Shown here piece by piece: positions 1 through 24,894 of a stretch of 64,000 nt of DNA. The position numbers and the translations under genes are program-made. The DNA is taken from positions 66,831 through 130,830 of the forward strand of contig NW_019775813.1 of NCBI RefSeq assembly GCF_001039355.2. Reading direction: 5' to 3'. Under the pieces are notes generated by a model. The model did no database searches. It was not told the DNA's origin and saw only the letters and a list, made by a program, of their open reading frames with translations. Position 1 is the stretch's first letter, and each line of letters begins with the position of its first letter. This stretch comes from Lingula anatina. Taxonomy: Eukaryota > Brachiopoda > Lingulata > Lingulida > Lingulidae.

Positions 1-41
1 TTTTTTTAAATAGTAACATCAAGTTAAATGTGAGGCACGCT

Positions 42-12293
<12,252 letters not shown>

Positions 12294-13625
12294 TGTCAAT
12301 ATGTTGAAATACGGCATTAGATGCCTGTTAGTTACATTCGACAAAAACATTTAATTATTATTTCCCAGTTGCGATCTGTTAGTTAAATGAGTAGGAAAGG
12401 TGTTATAAAAGAGGGTGTGATGCAAAAGATGTTTTGACTAAATTACATTTGCCATGCCTGTATAAATTAAATTTCGTGTGGCGTCCGTCGAAACGGAAGA
12501 TAGCAGTGTGAATGCAACCGAATGGATTCATGGCCTCCGTAGATTCTATGTTTTTTTTCAAACTAAACATTCAACATATTTTAATCCAAAGCCCTTGGAC
12601 CGTAGAAATATCGTCGAAGGCATTGCACAGTCCCAATACTGGCATCTAGATGATGTTTGAACCTGCAGCTTTTTGGAGAAACGGTGAATCACGGACACAT
12701 GTTGTTTTTTCTATAGTCATTGAATTTCATTCCAGGAATTTGCATAATCACGAAGTCCTCTGAATTGTAAACATCAAAATAAGACACTGATAGATTCTGT
12801 AGACAAATTGTAGACCCTGGACATTTTAAAAAGGAACTTTTTAAGCAATATTATATTTTAATTTTTGTAAGAATACTTTTTACGAATAATTGTACTTAGT
12901 TCATAGTTTTAATTTTCACCTCTTACCCATCTTCAAAATTTTTTCTATTATCATTTTCCTTCTATTCATCTTATGACCATACCGCTGTTGGAGAGAGCTT
13001 CCCTAATTTTTTTTTTTTTTTTTTTTTTTTCAATAAAATATATCTACCTTTTATGCAAGCCTTCTGATCGTAATGATACATTGGCATTATTAACAAGAGA
13101 TATCAAAAATTGCATGAAACGATCGGGAAAAATACTTTTTAGAGCTTTGCGCATTCTATAACTCATAACAATCGTAAACAGAAAGGCGAGAAAAAACGTG
13201 TAGTCCAAAGGTTATAGGTACGTAAAGCAACTTTCAGACAGCCAACTTACTTTAGTTTGCAACTTCAAATATTACCGACTCACTTAAAACTCGGTTTTCA
13301 ATATGCTATTTGCCGTTACAAATTATTATCAAACTATCAACAGCCCCACTCTACCTGTATATGTTTCCCCAGGTCATTCAAACACACTGGGAGCTTAATC
13401 CACTTCAGCAACCAATGAAAACGCGTCTTCGTCACTTGTCGCGTGCCCTTTATGAATAGTGAAGTCACGAGGTCACATTCCACACTCTATGACCTTTTTG
13501 AACTATCGTCGAACAAATTTTCACCGATATCGGCTGCGGTAGAGAAGCCTGGATTTGAGGCGTTGAGACAAACACACTTGAAGGCACCGTGGTCTACATT
13601 TATGACATTCGCCAGTATTCTTCTT

Positions 13626-13628
13626 AAA

Positions 13629-13682
<54 letters not shown>
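13626..13682. repeat. (AAT)n microsatellite
   Basis: About 19 perfect AAT units. The Asn run in the open frame across it is an artefact. Confidence 0.95.
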
Positions 13683-13683
<1 letters not shown>

Positions 13684-14444
13684 TGCGAGTTGGAGTCTAA
13701 CTGCTAGAAAAGTTGCCTTTGTTAATATGGAGGAAATCAAGTCTGTAGATGTTTGAAAAAAGCGTGATAATTTCATCAGTTTAATTCAATTGAGAATGAC
13801 AACGACAAAATGTATTTCAAGTCAAGGTATCCATGCAGTATAACACCACAGGTATACCCCACATATGAAAACATGCTTGATCCTTGAGCTGGTATGTTCA
13901 ACGAAAAATATGGACTAACTATTGTACGCGTAATGCGCAATATGTACCTTACTGAAATTTAAAAAGAATCAAGTGCCTTTAAAAATTGTTGCTCATAACA
14001 ATATAACACACATTCTTTATTCCCGCCATTGAATATCGTCCGTCAAGGACGTCATTTTATTTGAATTTTTATTTAGCTTCTGAGACGACATTCAACGGTT
14101 TTCAAGTCGCACATTTGAATGTTCAATGAAAATGTTGGCAGCTATTCAATGGTTTTGTGCTCATAGTTTTGGGGTTTTAACGTACAATTTGATCTTTTGC
14201 AACCCCCATAATAGTTGACAATGTACCTATTCCAGTAAGCTGAGCAGAATTCTTTTTTCTTCAAACAATTATCGATTTTTCTTCCTAAAGCGGGCTATAT
14301 GCTATTCTGCATTTATTATGTTTTATACTGCTGATAAAGCTGGGGTCACCTCTAAGGTGAATGTTGTTGTCGTTGTTATGGGATAAAAAAGGAATTGGTT
14401 TGCTTTCGGAATTAATAAAATACATGGCTACAGATTACTAACTC

Positions 14445-14728
14445 CCCGCACGAAAACGCAGTAGATGCTCCAGCGCAGTAGACTACTGCAATCATACTGC
14501 AAATGTGCCTCAAATCTGCTTCGCATTGGGAGCTAATTAGCATATTTGAAACATGCTGCTATCATGCTGCTAATCTACTGCATTAATGCTCCTCCTCTGT
14601 ACAACCCTATATAATTTTTGAAGTAGAATTGCAGTAGGGTATACTGCATTTCTACTGCAAATATGCTCCACACCACTACTGCGTTAATGCTTCTTTGCTA
14701 CTTCGATACTACTGCATTTTCGTGCGGG
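14445..14728. mobile_element. MITE with 20-base terminal inverted repeats
   Basis: The left end CCCGCACGAAAACGCAGTAG pairs with the right end CTACTGCATTTTCGTGCGGG with one mismatch. The 284-base interior is rich in repeated CTACTGC/GCAGTAG words. No clear target-site duplication and no ORF. Confidence 0.75.
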
Positions 14729-16639
14729 TCTAGATGGAAAAATCAATATTCCTGTGTTGTGTGGATGGCATACTGTTATTACCCACCACCCGTATGTTAT
14801 CAAATGTAGGCCACCGTTGATGTTTGTGTCTATGTTATCGAATTTAGGTCAACACTGATGTCTGTGTCCTTATATAAACATACAGAGCAGCAACATGATA
14901 TCGATATGTTCTTCTTGGAAGGTGACCCAGTTTGATAAAAGCTGCAGCTGTGGATTTTGTGGTATCATTGATCAAACACGTAACATGACGTACTGAGAGT
15001 CATACATTGAGATCACCTCAGGTGTTCGCTTGTGATAAAAGGCAACGAGGAGGCGCCATTTTAATCTTCATGATAAATTTTGAATTTTTGTTTTTGTCAA
15101 CTGTAGACGTCCAATTTTTAAAAAGAATATATATAATCTTCATTTATGTAGGCCCTACATAATGGTCTTGATGTGATAAAGGAGACTGATAAAAATAAAC
15201 TAATTCATATTTCTAGAAAAAAAATGACTTAATTTTGACGTACACGGCTATTCATAGGCTACCGAAAAAAAAGAAATGGGGGGATGTCTTTCTGCAAATA
15301 ACTTTAACCTTGCGATGCTTTGCTGTATTTCAATAAGTTGTGATAATATGAGAAACACATACACGTTAACATGGCATATCATTTATTCGACATTAAGCAA
15401 TTCAGTACAAAAAACAATAAGCATAGAAAATTCGGCCAGGTAGAAAACAACATCAAATTGTTTCTTTAATGTATTTTATAAGTCACAGCTGATTATAATT
15501 GAAACAATCGTAAAATCCTGAATATTAATGACACTAAATTAAGGCGAATTAATTATTTTAATGATTCTAAAAAATAACCCTAGGAGGGGGAGGAGGAGGG
15601 GCGGGGCGGGCAGAAGACTCACCCACATACCCCTATACCACCCCACTGGCGTAAAATACAAATAATCCACACCGGTTCTACTTGGCACTTTTAAAACGCA
15701 TACCAATCTATTCTGTTGACAGTCAGCTCCGCACATAATACATATATAACACCAAAGTTAAAAACTTTCGAGCACCTCTGTAGCCTTCGACCGGGAAGTA
15801 AATATCACTAAAATTACTCACTCGATAAAGGAGTTCTTGGCAAACAACCAAGCGAATTGCATGTAGGCTTAAAATTTTCAGCAACGACCTAATAGCAAAT
15901 AATTTTCTCGACTCTACATGAACAGCTGGTTCATAACAATAGTATCAGAAGGGAGAATGGCGCGGGGAGGGGGGAAGGCCTGTAAACGCAACCACGCCTG
16001 TGTCACAAGGGGGTCGTGTGGAATGTGGGGGCAATGAAATGAGACGGCAAATTTAGAACGCACTGCCCTGTCCATTCTCCCTTTTCTTTAATAAAATGGC
16101 AATTCCCTACTGAGAAGTCTTGACTTTTGTGACCCTGCATAATTTGCCCATATTACGATAGAAGTCATATTAACAATTTATTTACTCATACACTATAACC
16201 AGCTTCACTATGCATCCCTATATAAGCTTTCTATAGTACAATTTCTATTAATACGCAGAGCAACAATAGAAAAATCAACTCATTCTTCTTTTATTGGAAT
16301 GTAATGTACTTTATCATTTCGATAAAATTTACATATCAAAAATAGAAATATTGTTATATATTATCACATGATCAATAAACACCAAAAGTAATAACATGAA
16401 AACCTGACAAAACGCCCACATTAATCATGAACATGAAAGCGAAAATTGAGTCACCTACTTCATTTTATCTATCCATCAAGAATTAGTCATACTCGTTTAA
16501 TGGAAAGGGAAAGGAGAAGCACCAAATTACAGTGATAACATAGCACAATGTATTAAATGAAAATAAGTTTACGTATCACATGCACTGGGTCTAAGTACCT
16601 AATTTCCCCTCCGTATTAGGAATTCTGACAAATAAGCTG

Positions 16640-16877
16640 CAGTGGCGGATTTAGAGGGGGGTCAGGGGGTCCTGACCTCCCGTCCCCCTTCCATTTCTGG
16701 TCCCCTCTTAAAATTAGAATTTTGACTTGCTGAATCATAGTTCTAAACCGTACCAAATGGCACCCTTCGCCCTCCAAAATACCAACATTTGGGGCCCTTC
16801 AACGGGACAAGTGGGGGGGGGGGGTAGGCTTCGCATCCGCGGAGCCCCCCTTTCAAATAATCCTGGATCCGCCGCTG
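16640..16877 (+). mobile_element. hAT-like MITE, copy 2
   Basis: Begins CAGTGGCGGAT and ends ATCCGCCGCTG, inverted termini of CAG..CTG form as in hAT elements. The interior matches the copies at 8051 (opposite strand) and 22335. No clear 8-base target duplication. Confidence 0.7.
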
Positions 16878-17185
16878 AGATGTATCATCTGCTTTATGTA
16901 TTACATGATATTATACACCCCGTGTTTCCAAATACTGATTGTGACTCTCACCAACTCTCTATACTAGTCTGTAGTCTAATATACGGCACTTTTCAGGGTG
17001 CACACAGAATGATATAGACAACAATTACAAATGACCTGAAATTTAATTACTATCACTGCTATGATTATGCTGGGTCTCCAACCAGTTGAGTAGAGTCATA
17101 ACATTAAGCTTATTAGAAACAGTTGATTTAGTAGAATGGTTTTCCTGGTTCTTTGTGGAGGATAATATTGTAAATATACTCCTTC

Positions 17186-17437
17186 CATTGGCAAATCTAT
17201 GCACATAGTGCTTTAAGTGTCTAGAAAAAATGTCAGCGTTCTTATCAACACGTGGGCAGATCCCACGACACACTCATAAAATAAATGGAGCTATGCCTTA
17301 AAGACCGTAGGAATATATATATAGAAAGGCATAGCTCCATTTATTTTATGAGTGTGTCATGGGATCTGCCCACGTGTTGATAAGAACGCTAACATTTTTT
17401 CTAGACACTTAAAGCACTATGTGCATAGATTTGCCAA

Positions 17438-17439
<2 letters not shown>
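17186..17439. repeat. Near-perfect inverted repeat, 113-base arms
   Basis: Arms 17186-17298 and 17327-17439 are reverse complements with only a few mismatches, separated by a 28-base spacer. A transcript would fold into a long hairpin. The outer end of the right arm runs directly into a TA microsatellite. Confidence 0.9.

Positions 17440-17500
<61 letters not shown>
17440..17500. repeat. (TA)n microsatellite
   Basis: About 30 TA units immediately after the right arm of the inverted repeat. Confidence 0.95.
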
Positions 17501-17502
<2 letters not shown>

Positions 17503-18970
17503 CTCTAAATCATTCCAGGTTTATATATTATATTATATACATTCAGATGAACCTGAAGGTAAAATCAACTGTTATCCACAGATACGATATCAGAGGGTTG
17601 TTACCTGATGAAACTTGATGTTTGGAATGCTTGCGAGATATTTTGAGATGACTAACGACGAGTTTATGATATTGTTTAGTACTCAAACAGAACCACATAA
17701 GCAAATATTTCTATTGCATCAATAAAGGGGTAAAACGCATAAGAATGTTGACGCTGTAAAGCTATATTCCCATTTAACTTAGTCATATCTGAGTAAAATT
17801 GTCTATAACGCCGTTTTATGTTGCGAAGAGATCTAAATTTGCTTGTTGAACACTCATAACCAGCGCTCGAAATTCTGAAAAACCGCCCTTTCCCATTCCC
17901 CCTTCTCGAACAAATTACTGAATTGAATTTCACAGCTCTTTCTCATATACTGAAAAACGTGAAGGAAAACATATATGTATATTCCACAGTCTGTGAGTCA
18001 CATACTTAAAATAAACTGACCCTCCTCAATTTTGATATCCACTAATCCTTAATGACAAGATAGATATTGTAACCATTTTTATGTTGGGGTGGTTAGTGGA
18101 AATTATTTCAAACTCAACTGCTCGACAATTTCCTGAAATCAGAGTTTGCTATAAAAAGATGAATAAGAATTTGGTCGTATTTTAAACAGGGAATGAATTC
18201 AGCCGATTCCAAATCATTTCATTCGTCAATCATTTCAAATAAGATATATTCGTTTAGAATCTAAAACTGTTTCAAGGCACTCGTTGAGAAGCGGTCGTAA
18301 AGTAATCACTTCTGCCATAATCGACACGTTATTGATCAACGCCTGTGGTATCACTAGGGTTATCTGGTTACCATGGAAATGTCACCGGGAGGCTAGCAAC
18401 AGACATAACACTACATACACGCACCGATTATATCTAGAGATTAAAATACAAAATTCTAATCTTAACGTCTCACTTAAATTAAGTCAGAATGAGGCAATGT
18501 GTATGTTTAAGAAATGAGGCGATAACGATGAATATGGCGTTAACGATGCGAATGATTGCAAGTTTCAAAATCAAACTTGGGCAACCGCCTCATTTAAATA
18601 AAATCAAATCGATTTATCTGTTGTACAGTATACTTGGTCAGTCAATAAAAGAAGATTCTAATAACTTAACGACCTTTAACTAATAGCATGATTTTGAATC
18701 CTTATTGTACGATAAAGCACTACAATAAGCTTTGAACGGAAAACACCACATAATAAGGGTTTAACTGAATCACAACTTTAAACAATACTGTGCAATTTCC
18801 ATAGTGTATCTAATTAATTGACAAAACACGATTTTTTCCTTCGATAAGATAGTGTTTGACAGTACGTACCACATGCTAACATGCATGTTTGTTTTCAAAT
18901 ATAACCGCAGCTACTGTGCTTCCTGACATAATACTAAAGTTCTTCTTACTCATTGATAAAGCAAGGCTGA

Positions 18971-19132
18971 TCACACTTTTCTGACCTCGGCGTACTCAAC
19001 ATGGGAGTCGTCGTTGAATACCAGTTTGTTGCGGCCATCCCCGCCTGCTGGCTTTGTATTTCCTCTGGGACGTAGATCGAGGTCGGCATACTGGAGATTT
19101 TCTACGTTCCGCTGTTGCCTTTCCTCTAGTTC
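18971..19132 (-). CDS. Terminal ITIM exon of gene 2
   Basis: After the acceptor ACGGCAG, phase 0, it encodes 53 residues and TGA: ELEERQQRNV, LQYADLDLRP, GNTKPAGGDG and HVEYAEVRKV. The proximal LQYADL and distal VEYAEV are the two phosphotyrosine motifs. The alignable duplicate at 19335-19457 lacks both tyrosines. Confidence 0.75.
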   Translation of the reverse strand, partial: ELEERQQRNVENLQYADLDLRPRGNTKPAGGDGRNKLVFNDDSHVEYAEVRKV

Positions 19133-19260
19133 CTGCCGTAAAAAAGGACATATGATGTTATATTCAGCTCATTTTCGTTAATTCAAATTTGTCAGATAGA
19201 AGATTTTCATTTTATCACCCACTCCCCAAAATCTTCTTCCTCATACTGCTTGCCTGTAAT

Positions 19261-19336
<76 letters not shown>

Positions 19337-22300
19337 TTCTGACCTCAGTGTCCTCGGCATTGGAGTCTGCGTCCCGTTTTTTACGGCCATCTCCGCCTGC
19401 TGGCTTTGTATTTCCTCTGGGACCTTTTACGTTCTGCTGTTGCTTTTCCTCTTGTTCCTGCTGTAAAAATGAAAATGATGTTATATTCAGTTCATTTTCA
19501 TTATTTCAAATTTCTTATATAGAAGACTTTTATTTTGTCACCCCACTCCCCAATATTTTTCTCTCTAGATACACTAGTTTATTAATTGATTAAGAGCATC
19601 ACACTTTTCAAGTCAATATTTAACTAAATTTTAATGCCTACCGCTGTCGAAAGTTTGGTGGTGTTTTCTTGTTGCTCACACGTGTTGTCGTTGCCTTCTA
19701 CAACTCTCTGCTCTAAAGTAAGAACTTTTTTCCCTGGTAGATAAGAAATATCGATAGAACAATCCTCACCCTTGCTTATTTCATTTAATAACTAAAACGT
19801 AAGTGGAAAGGGGAAGCGAAAATAGAATTCAATTGAGGATAAGAGAATTATGACTATTATCGTTTGCCAGTAGAGTTTTGCCATTTGGTAATATTTTAAT
19901 TTCATCCAGTGTTATGTATATAATTATCATACCTTGGACACACTGTGTGAATAACGATAATTTACTGTAATTCAAAAACATTGAATTAAATTAAGCTTAC
20001 CAGGCTTTGTCTTATGTCCCTTTTTCTTAAACACATACACAAGTATGACGATGATTACGATGCCGCCAACACAACCACATATCACTCCAACAATGAGGGC
20101 CGTGTTTGGAGGATTACCTGGGTCATCCAAGGCCTTAGCTAAAACATAATATTTTAGTTCTTAGTGATCCTACGAAGTAGCTTTAAAAAAAATCGGTTTA
20201 AATACAAAGTCCGAGGGGAGGAGAAAGACTTCCATAAAAGAGCCAATACATAAGCACATGAAGCAACCGTCCTTAACCACACAGGTAGACAATCTGCGTG
20301 GAGAAAATAGTGAGAGAATAACGCATTTCGGTAAAGGTATTTATGTGGATTAGTCAAAAGCAGACATACACCGAAACATATAAAGCCCCGTATTGATTTA
20401 TTCATGCAGCAAAGTGTTGTTGATTTTTTTAAATCCCAGATTCCATTAATTATATTCAGGTATTATTGCAACCACATTTTTGCGATTAAAATGATTATAA
20501 ACGCCGTAGATCATGATACTTTCTCTTACCGGTCGTTGGCGTTTGTCCTATGAAAAGGAAAATTTAGAGAGTCATTCAGATTTGTTATTTTTCTCTGAAA
20601 TGATTACTGATTAAACGAACTTAAGGGTATAAATCATGGTCCTTTGCATAATGAGTGTTAACATCTTACAATGCAAAAATTCAACGGCAATTTTGTGAAG
20701 AAAAAAATCAGAACTACCCCTAATTCACAAACTTTAGAAACTGCTGACATAGTTTAAGAGGTGTACCTGTGTTATCTTCTGTTTGATTTTTATCTGGGGG
20801 TTTAGTGGTGGTAGAAGCTGGAAGTCGGAACCAATATTTCAAATCGATATTTCATAAATATATATCGTAAATACAGATAATACGGCCATTCATCTTCCTT
20901 TTCATTTTTAAAATTTTTAAATTGTTATTTAGTTATTTATTTATTTATTTTTGTCAAGCAAACAGTGTAAAAGAGATATTGACAAATGTATGAAGAACAC
21001 TCTTCAGCTCTTGAAAAACAGTTGCCAAAATGAATTTGGAAAAGAAAACGAAAGCCAAAATTACCTGTATTGTCTCCCGTGGTTGTAACTGTGGAGGTTG
21101 TAGGCAACATAGTTGTGGCTGTAAAGGGGAAAATATAGCGTAAGTGGATGCTGGTTTAATGTAGTATTTTCATGCTAATATATGCAACGCAGCGATTAAG
21201 GCGATTTTTTGCTGGCTGGAAAAAATTAGCTGCATGCACTATCGTCGAAGCAGTGCGTCTTTCTTTATGTATATATTAGGTAGGCAAAAAAAGTGGCGGG
21301 CTTCAAATGTTTAATAATCATCATTATTTATTAAATCCACAATAAAAGGGAAAAATACTAATGGTCATAAGATAAACAGAAGGAATATGATAATAGAAAA
21401 AATGTTAAAAGTAAAAAATATAGTAGTAAGTAAAAGATATTTAAAATAGATAAGAGGTAAAATTAAAACTATGAACTAAGAACAACTAATCGTTAAAAGT
21501 ATTCTTACTAGAATTTAAAAATAATATAGCTTAAAAAGGTAGGTTTTAAGTTGCTGTTTAAAATGTCCAGGGTCTACAGTTAGTCTAAGATTGATGGGTA
21601 AATTGTTCCATTCTCTAGGTGCTGCAATTTTAAATGCTTTGTCACCGTATGACACCAATCTTGCCTGACACATCAATATTGCCCTATTTAAATCATTAAT
21701 AAATTTCAAATATGTATATCAATTTCGACCAAATAGCACCTATAACAGCATTATGAATCCAATAGAAAAATGCTAGTCCAAAAACGTAATACCCGGATTA
21801 ACCATTTTATAATCAATTTTCTGGATGATAACCCTCTCTGAGCTCTATTTTGTTGATAACTACATTTCAAAAGCTGTAAGAAACCAGTACCCATGTCTCG
21901 AAGGTAACTGAATAATATTTTGTTTAATTTGTGTCTCATTTAAAATTTAAACCAAATCTGCAATACATTGTTTGTAATGCAAACCACCAGACTGAAATGT
22001 ATGACTGTGAAAGATTTTTGAGGGCAAATAAAATGGCCTCATTGCATGGGTTTGAGATAATGTTGGTTGGGATCAGGAAAGGTAAGTATAAACCTCACAC
22101 AGATATGCAATCAAAATTTCTGGACTTAAGATGAACATTCTCTTTTACATTCCTTGTCAGAGGTCGATGTGGCAGGAGCACGCGTACTGTGAATGCCAGT
22201 CTTTATGCGTGCGTTGCTAGGGTATACATTACTAGGATCCCATGTCCGTAGGACGAGGGCCACCAAGTAATCCTGCTACCTGTACGCCTTACTGCGACAT

Positions 22301-24894
22301 GCATTAGCAAATTTCTTGTAACGCATTCCTCTATCAGTTGCGGATTTCGATTTCTGCCCCCCTTGAAATTAGAATTTTGACTAGCTGAATCATAGTTCTA
22401 AACTGTACCAAATGGCACCGTTCGCTCTATAAAATACCATAATTTTTCGGGGCCCTTCTGCGGGCCCCGAAACCCACGCCACCCCTTCAAATAATCCTGG
22501 ATACGCCCCTTTAATTGTTTTGATTGCAAGGATTAACGCTGCCTTGAAATGAAGGAAACGTTACAGATTGACACACGGTTTATAACAAACAGGTAACACG
22601 GGTGCTCCGCTTTGAGATTAATATTTCAGTTTGTATCAGTAAGAGGTACATTCAAACTTCTTGGAGAATTGTTCTTGGATAATTTGGACTGAAGCTTTGA
22701 TAAACAAAGATAGCCCAGGAAAATCTAATAAATCACATGAAAGTTTTTTTTTTTTTTTTTTCTGGCGATCTTGTAGATGTGGAAGAGTAAACGTAGGAGG
22801 GTGAGTGGTTGGTACTGAGGTGTTGGGCTGCGTTGCTCAAGCTAAAAACAAGTGGTAAGATAGCATGAGCTTGTCTTCGAAGACAAGTGGGTAAGACCAG
22901 TATCTCGGCACATTTTTTACCTGCACGATTACCAGTACACAGAGGAGATGCTTACTACTCAGTGTTGTTGCATATTGATAGGACCTCATAACGGACGGAC
23001 ATAGATTACTACCATAGGTGCAACAGGAATAAAGTTCGGCAGTAATACAGGCCATATCAGTTTTAATTACGAGCCAGGAAACTAGATCCTGTAGAACCTC
23101 TGTTTCTAAATATTGGTGGCCCTATGGACCTCGGTTCCTGTAGGGCTTAGATTACAGTTACGCAGGCCCTCAGTACACTGAGATGAGAATGGTGCCGTGT
23201 CGCCTTTATATTTGGTGAACTCCAAAAGTTTAAGAAGGCGGTGTCGTGTTTCTTGATCTGAAGAGCTGCTCTTGCTCGAATCCTCTTTTATGTCGAGAGT
23301 TTGTTCTCCTTATTTTAGAATGTGTCACACTGATGTACATTGGTTTATTTGTCTTTGCTTCTTTCATAAATATAATTGTTTCAGATTTTTGCAGTTATAG
23401 AGAGTCAGTGAAAAAGACAAATATGCCAGCAGGTGAAACGGTTATTCCAGCATTGAACATTTTTTTCGAAACACAGCAAAACTGCATAGGTAAACAAATA
23501 AGAATTATGTTGGTTATTTTGTCACTATATTTAATGTGCCATATGCAATTATGGAATGTAGTATAAATGAAATGTAATTGGGAGATGTACGTAATTGGAT
23601 TACCAGAGACATTTATGAGTAATTGTACTCTCAATTTATGTTGATTACTAAATCTAAATAGTTAAGCATTGTTATTTTAAGAACTTACCTGGCTCAGGTA
23701 ATGCAAGGCTTTCATTCGTAGATCCCAGGACATTGGTGCCGACACAGTAGAATACTGATGGAAACTCCACAGTAACACTAGCTGTTGTCGGTGATGTTGA
23801 GCTGGAGTTTATAACCTGGGTGCCGTTCAATATTGTGACATTAGGTGATGGAATTCCTACCGTCACTGTACAAGATAACGTGTATACCATCTCTCCTCCA
23901 TGAATGAACTCCAGTGAAACTGATCCCGGTTTATCTGAAATACAAGTAGCACTCATCAATGTAATTTGTTTGTTTTGACGGTATTGTTCTGTTTAATGTG
24001 TAAATGCAATATATTAGCTGTCACTGGTTCCTTCCACATTGCGGTAAAATTGGTTATTTTTACAACTGTCGGGCAGAAGCAGAACGTATAAAAATAAAGT
24101 GCTTCCCACTCGTCTACAAAGATTTAGACATCAACAGCAAAATATATAACACATGTTACATTGTCACCATATTATGTAATCTGTTCATATTTTAACTCTT
24201 CAAAATGCAGCAAATAAAGGTATATACTTACTTCCTACAATCAGCTCTATAGGGACATCAGATGTCTTTCCACCACCAATCTGTATATTCCATATGTATT
24301 TTCCTGTGTCACTGAACGTAGTTTGCTCTATTAAAAGGGCAACATATGTCCGTGGAGATGACAGTATTTGAACATCAGATCGTCCCACAAGATATCCCTT
24401 AGTCTTGTTTTCCAATATGTCTCCTCTGAATTCATTGTAAGAAAAGATTGTACCAGTATCTTCAGTATCGTTCAAGTAAAGGCTTATAGTTAAAACAGAG
24501 TCACTCTCAGCCTGGTCTAATGTATAATTGAAAGGTAGAGTCACCCCGTGTCCTTGCTCCACTACGAAGCTCACTGTTGGCTGTGAAACAAACTGTACAG
24601 CGTAGGTTTCTGAAATAAATGCAATCATCAATTTACTCCACTTAAACACTGCGGTGCTTTAAACGTACTTTCGAGGTGATCATGAAATTAACGTAACCAT
24701 AATGTACTTCGATTACTTATCATTCACATATGTAGATCAACATTACTCAAATAGTCCTACCGCTTTGACATTTCTTCATTTAACCAGCGTATTTTCATGT
24801 TTTAAATTAATACCAACCGGTTCTCACGTTGCTGTATCCAACACATACCTGAAGAAAGAAATACCAAGGAACATAACGCGATCAGCATCGCCAT
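18971..24894 (-). CDS. Ig-superfamily receptor with two ITIM-like motifs (gene 2), complete, 9 exons
   Basis: Minus-strand exons: 24849-24894 (signal peptide MAMLIALCSLVFLSS), 24232-24609 (V-type Ig), 23689-23934 (second Ig), 21065-21118 and 20767-20817 (Thr-rich stalk), 20530-20547 (18-base microexon), 20001-20138 (TM), 19642-19733 (cytoplasmic), 18971-19132 (ITIM exon, TGA). Phases all match and total 1185 nt, 394 residues. The TM helix is ALIVGVICGCVGGIVIIVILVYV followed by FKKKG. The tail has LQYADL and VEYAEV, both fitting (I/V/L)xYxx(L/V), 32 residues apart, resembling the ITIM pair of Siglec-type receptors. In known families such motifs recruit SH2 phosphatases. No kinase exons follow. 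It starts 332 bases from gene 3 on the other strand. An alternative reading is a generic adaptor-binding receptor. Confidence 0.8.
19259..19335. repeat. Compound (CT)n(CA)n microsatellite
   Basis: About 15 CT and then about 20 CA units on the plus strand. On the minus strand it begins exactly where the duplicated tail exon would have its stop codon. Confidence 0.95.
19322..19457 (-). pseudogene. Duplicated gene-2 tail exon without ITIM tyrosines
   Basis: The minus strand reads EQEEKQQQNV, GPRGNTKPAGGDGRKK and SNAEDTEVRKV. It aligns with the ITIM exon but lacks about 11 residues containing LQYADL, and the second motif VEYAEV is replaced by AEDTEV. The acceptor (ACAGCAG) is intact. After RKV the frame runs into the GT/GA microsatellite. 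It could be a relic or an alternative tail that makes a signalling-dead isoform; the sequence does not decide. Confidence 0.55.
21290..21725 (-). mobile_element. 3' fragment of a non-LTR retrotransposon (LINE)
   Basis: A minus-strand ORF at 21515-21709 encodes RLVSYGDKAFKIAAPREWNN, LPINLR and FKQQLKTYLF, the characteristic C-terminal block of LINE ORF2 proteins of the CR1/Jockey/L2 type. About 200 bases of A/T-rich 3' tail follow toward lower coordinates. Only the 3' end is present (5' truncated), inside an intron of gene 2. Confidence 0.7.
22335..22510 (+). mobile_element. hAT-like MITE, copy 3
   Basis: Starts CAGTTGCGGATTTCG and ends near CCTGGATACGCCCC, with the same interior as copy 2 (GAATCATAGTTCTAAAC, TACCAAATGGCACC). 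Shorter and more degraded. Lies in an intron of gene 2. Confidence 0.65.
24232..24609 (-). CDS. Cysteine-less V-type Ig exon of gene 2
   Basis: 378 bases, phase 1-1. It encodes a V-set-like domain: GHGVTLPFNYTLDQAESDSV, SYNEFRGDI and FSDTGKYIWNIQIGG. At the B-strand Cys position there is Phe (VTLPFNY) and at the F-strand position Trp (DTGKYIW), so the canonical disulfide is absent. Differs from the gene 3 exon at about nine of 126 residues. Confidence 0.8.

Larger units (their letters stand above)
12294..18970. other. Intergenic region between convergent genes 1 and 2
   Basis: Genes 1 (plus) and 2 (minus) end toward each other. I see no exon with receptor, kinase or other recognisable coding content here. 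It holds an ATT microsatellite, a 284-base TIR element, one hAT-like MITE, a 113-base-arm inverted repeat with an AT run, and a two-copy repeat of about 38 bases near 14791-14870. The remaining sequence shows nothing I can name. Confidence 0.6.

Noticed and set aside
12478-12660. Short ORF after gene 1
   Set aside because: Starts at GTG, has no homology I recognise and no splice context; likely 3' flanking sequence.
13443-13700. 85-codon ORF with a long Asn run
   Set aside because: Produced by the AAT microsatellite.
17352-17618. ORF with Tyr-Ile run
   Set aside because: Translation of the TA microsatellite and the hairpin arm.
17601-17650. CTGATGA near 17608 as a hammerhead ribozyme
   Set aside because: No GAAA after a possible stem II and no supporting stems.
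19189-19593. 134-codon plus-strand ORF with Ser-Leu and Thr-His runs
   Set aside because: Reads through a CT/CA microsatellite and is antisense to the duplicated tail exon of gene 2.
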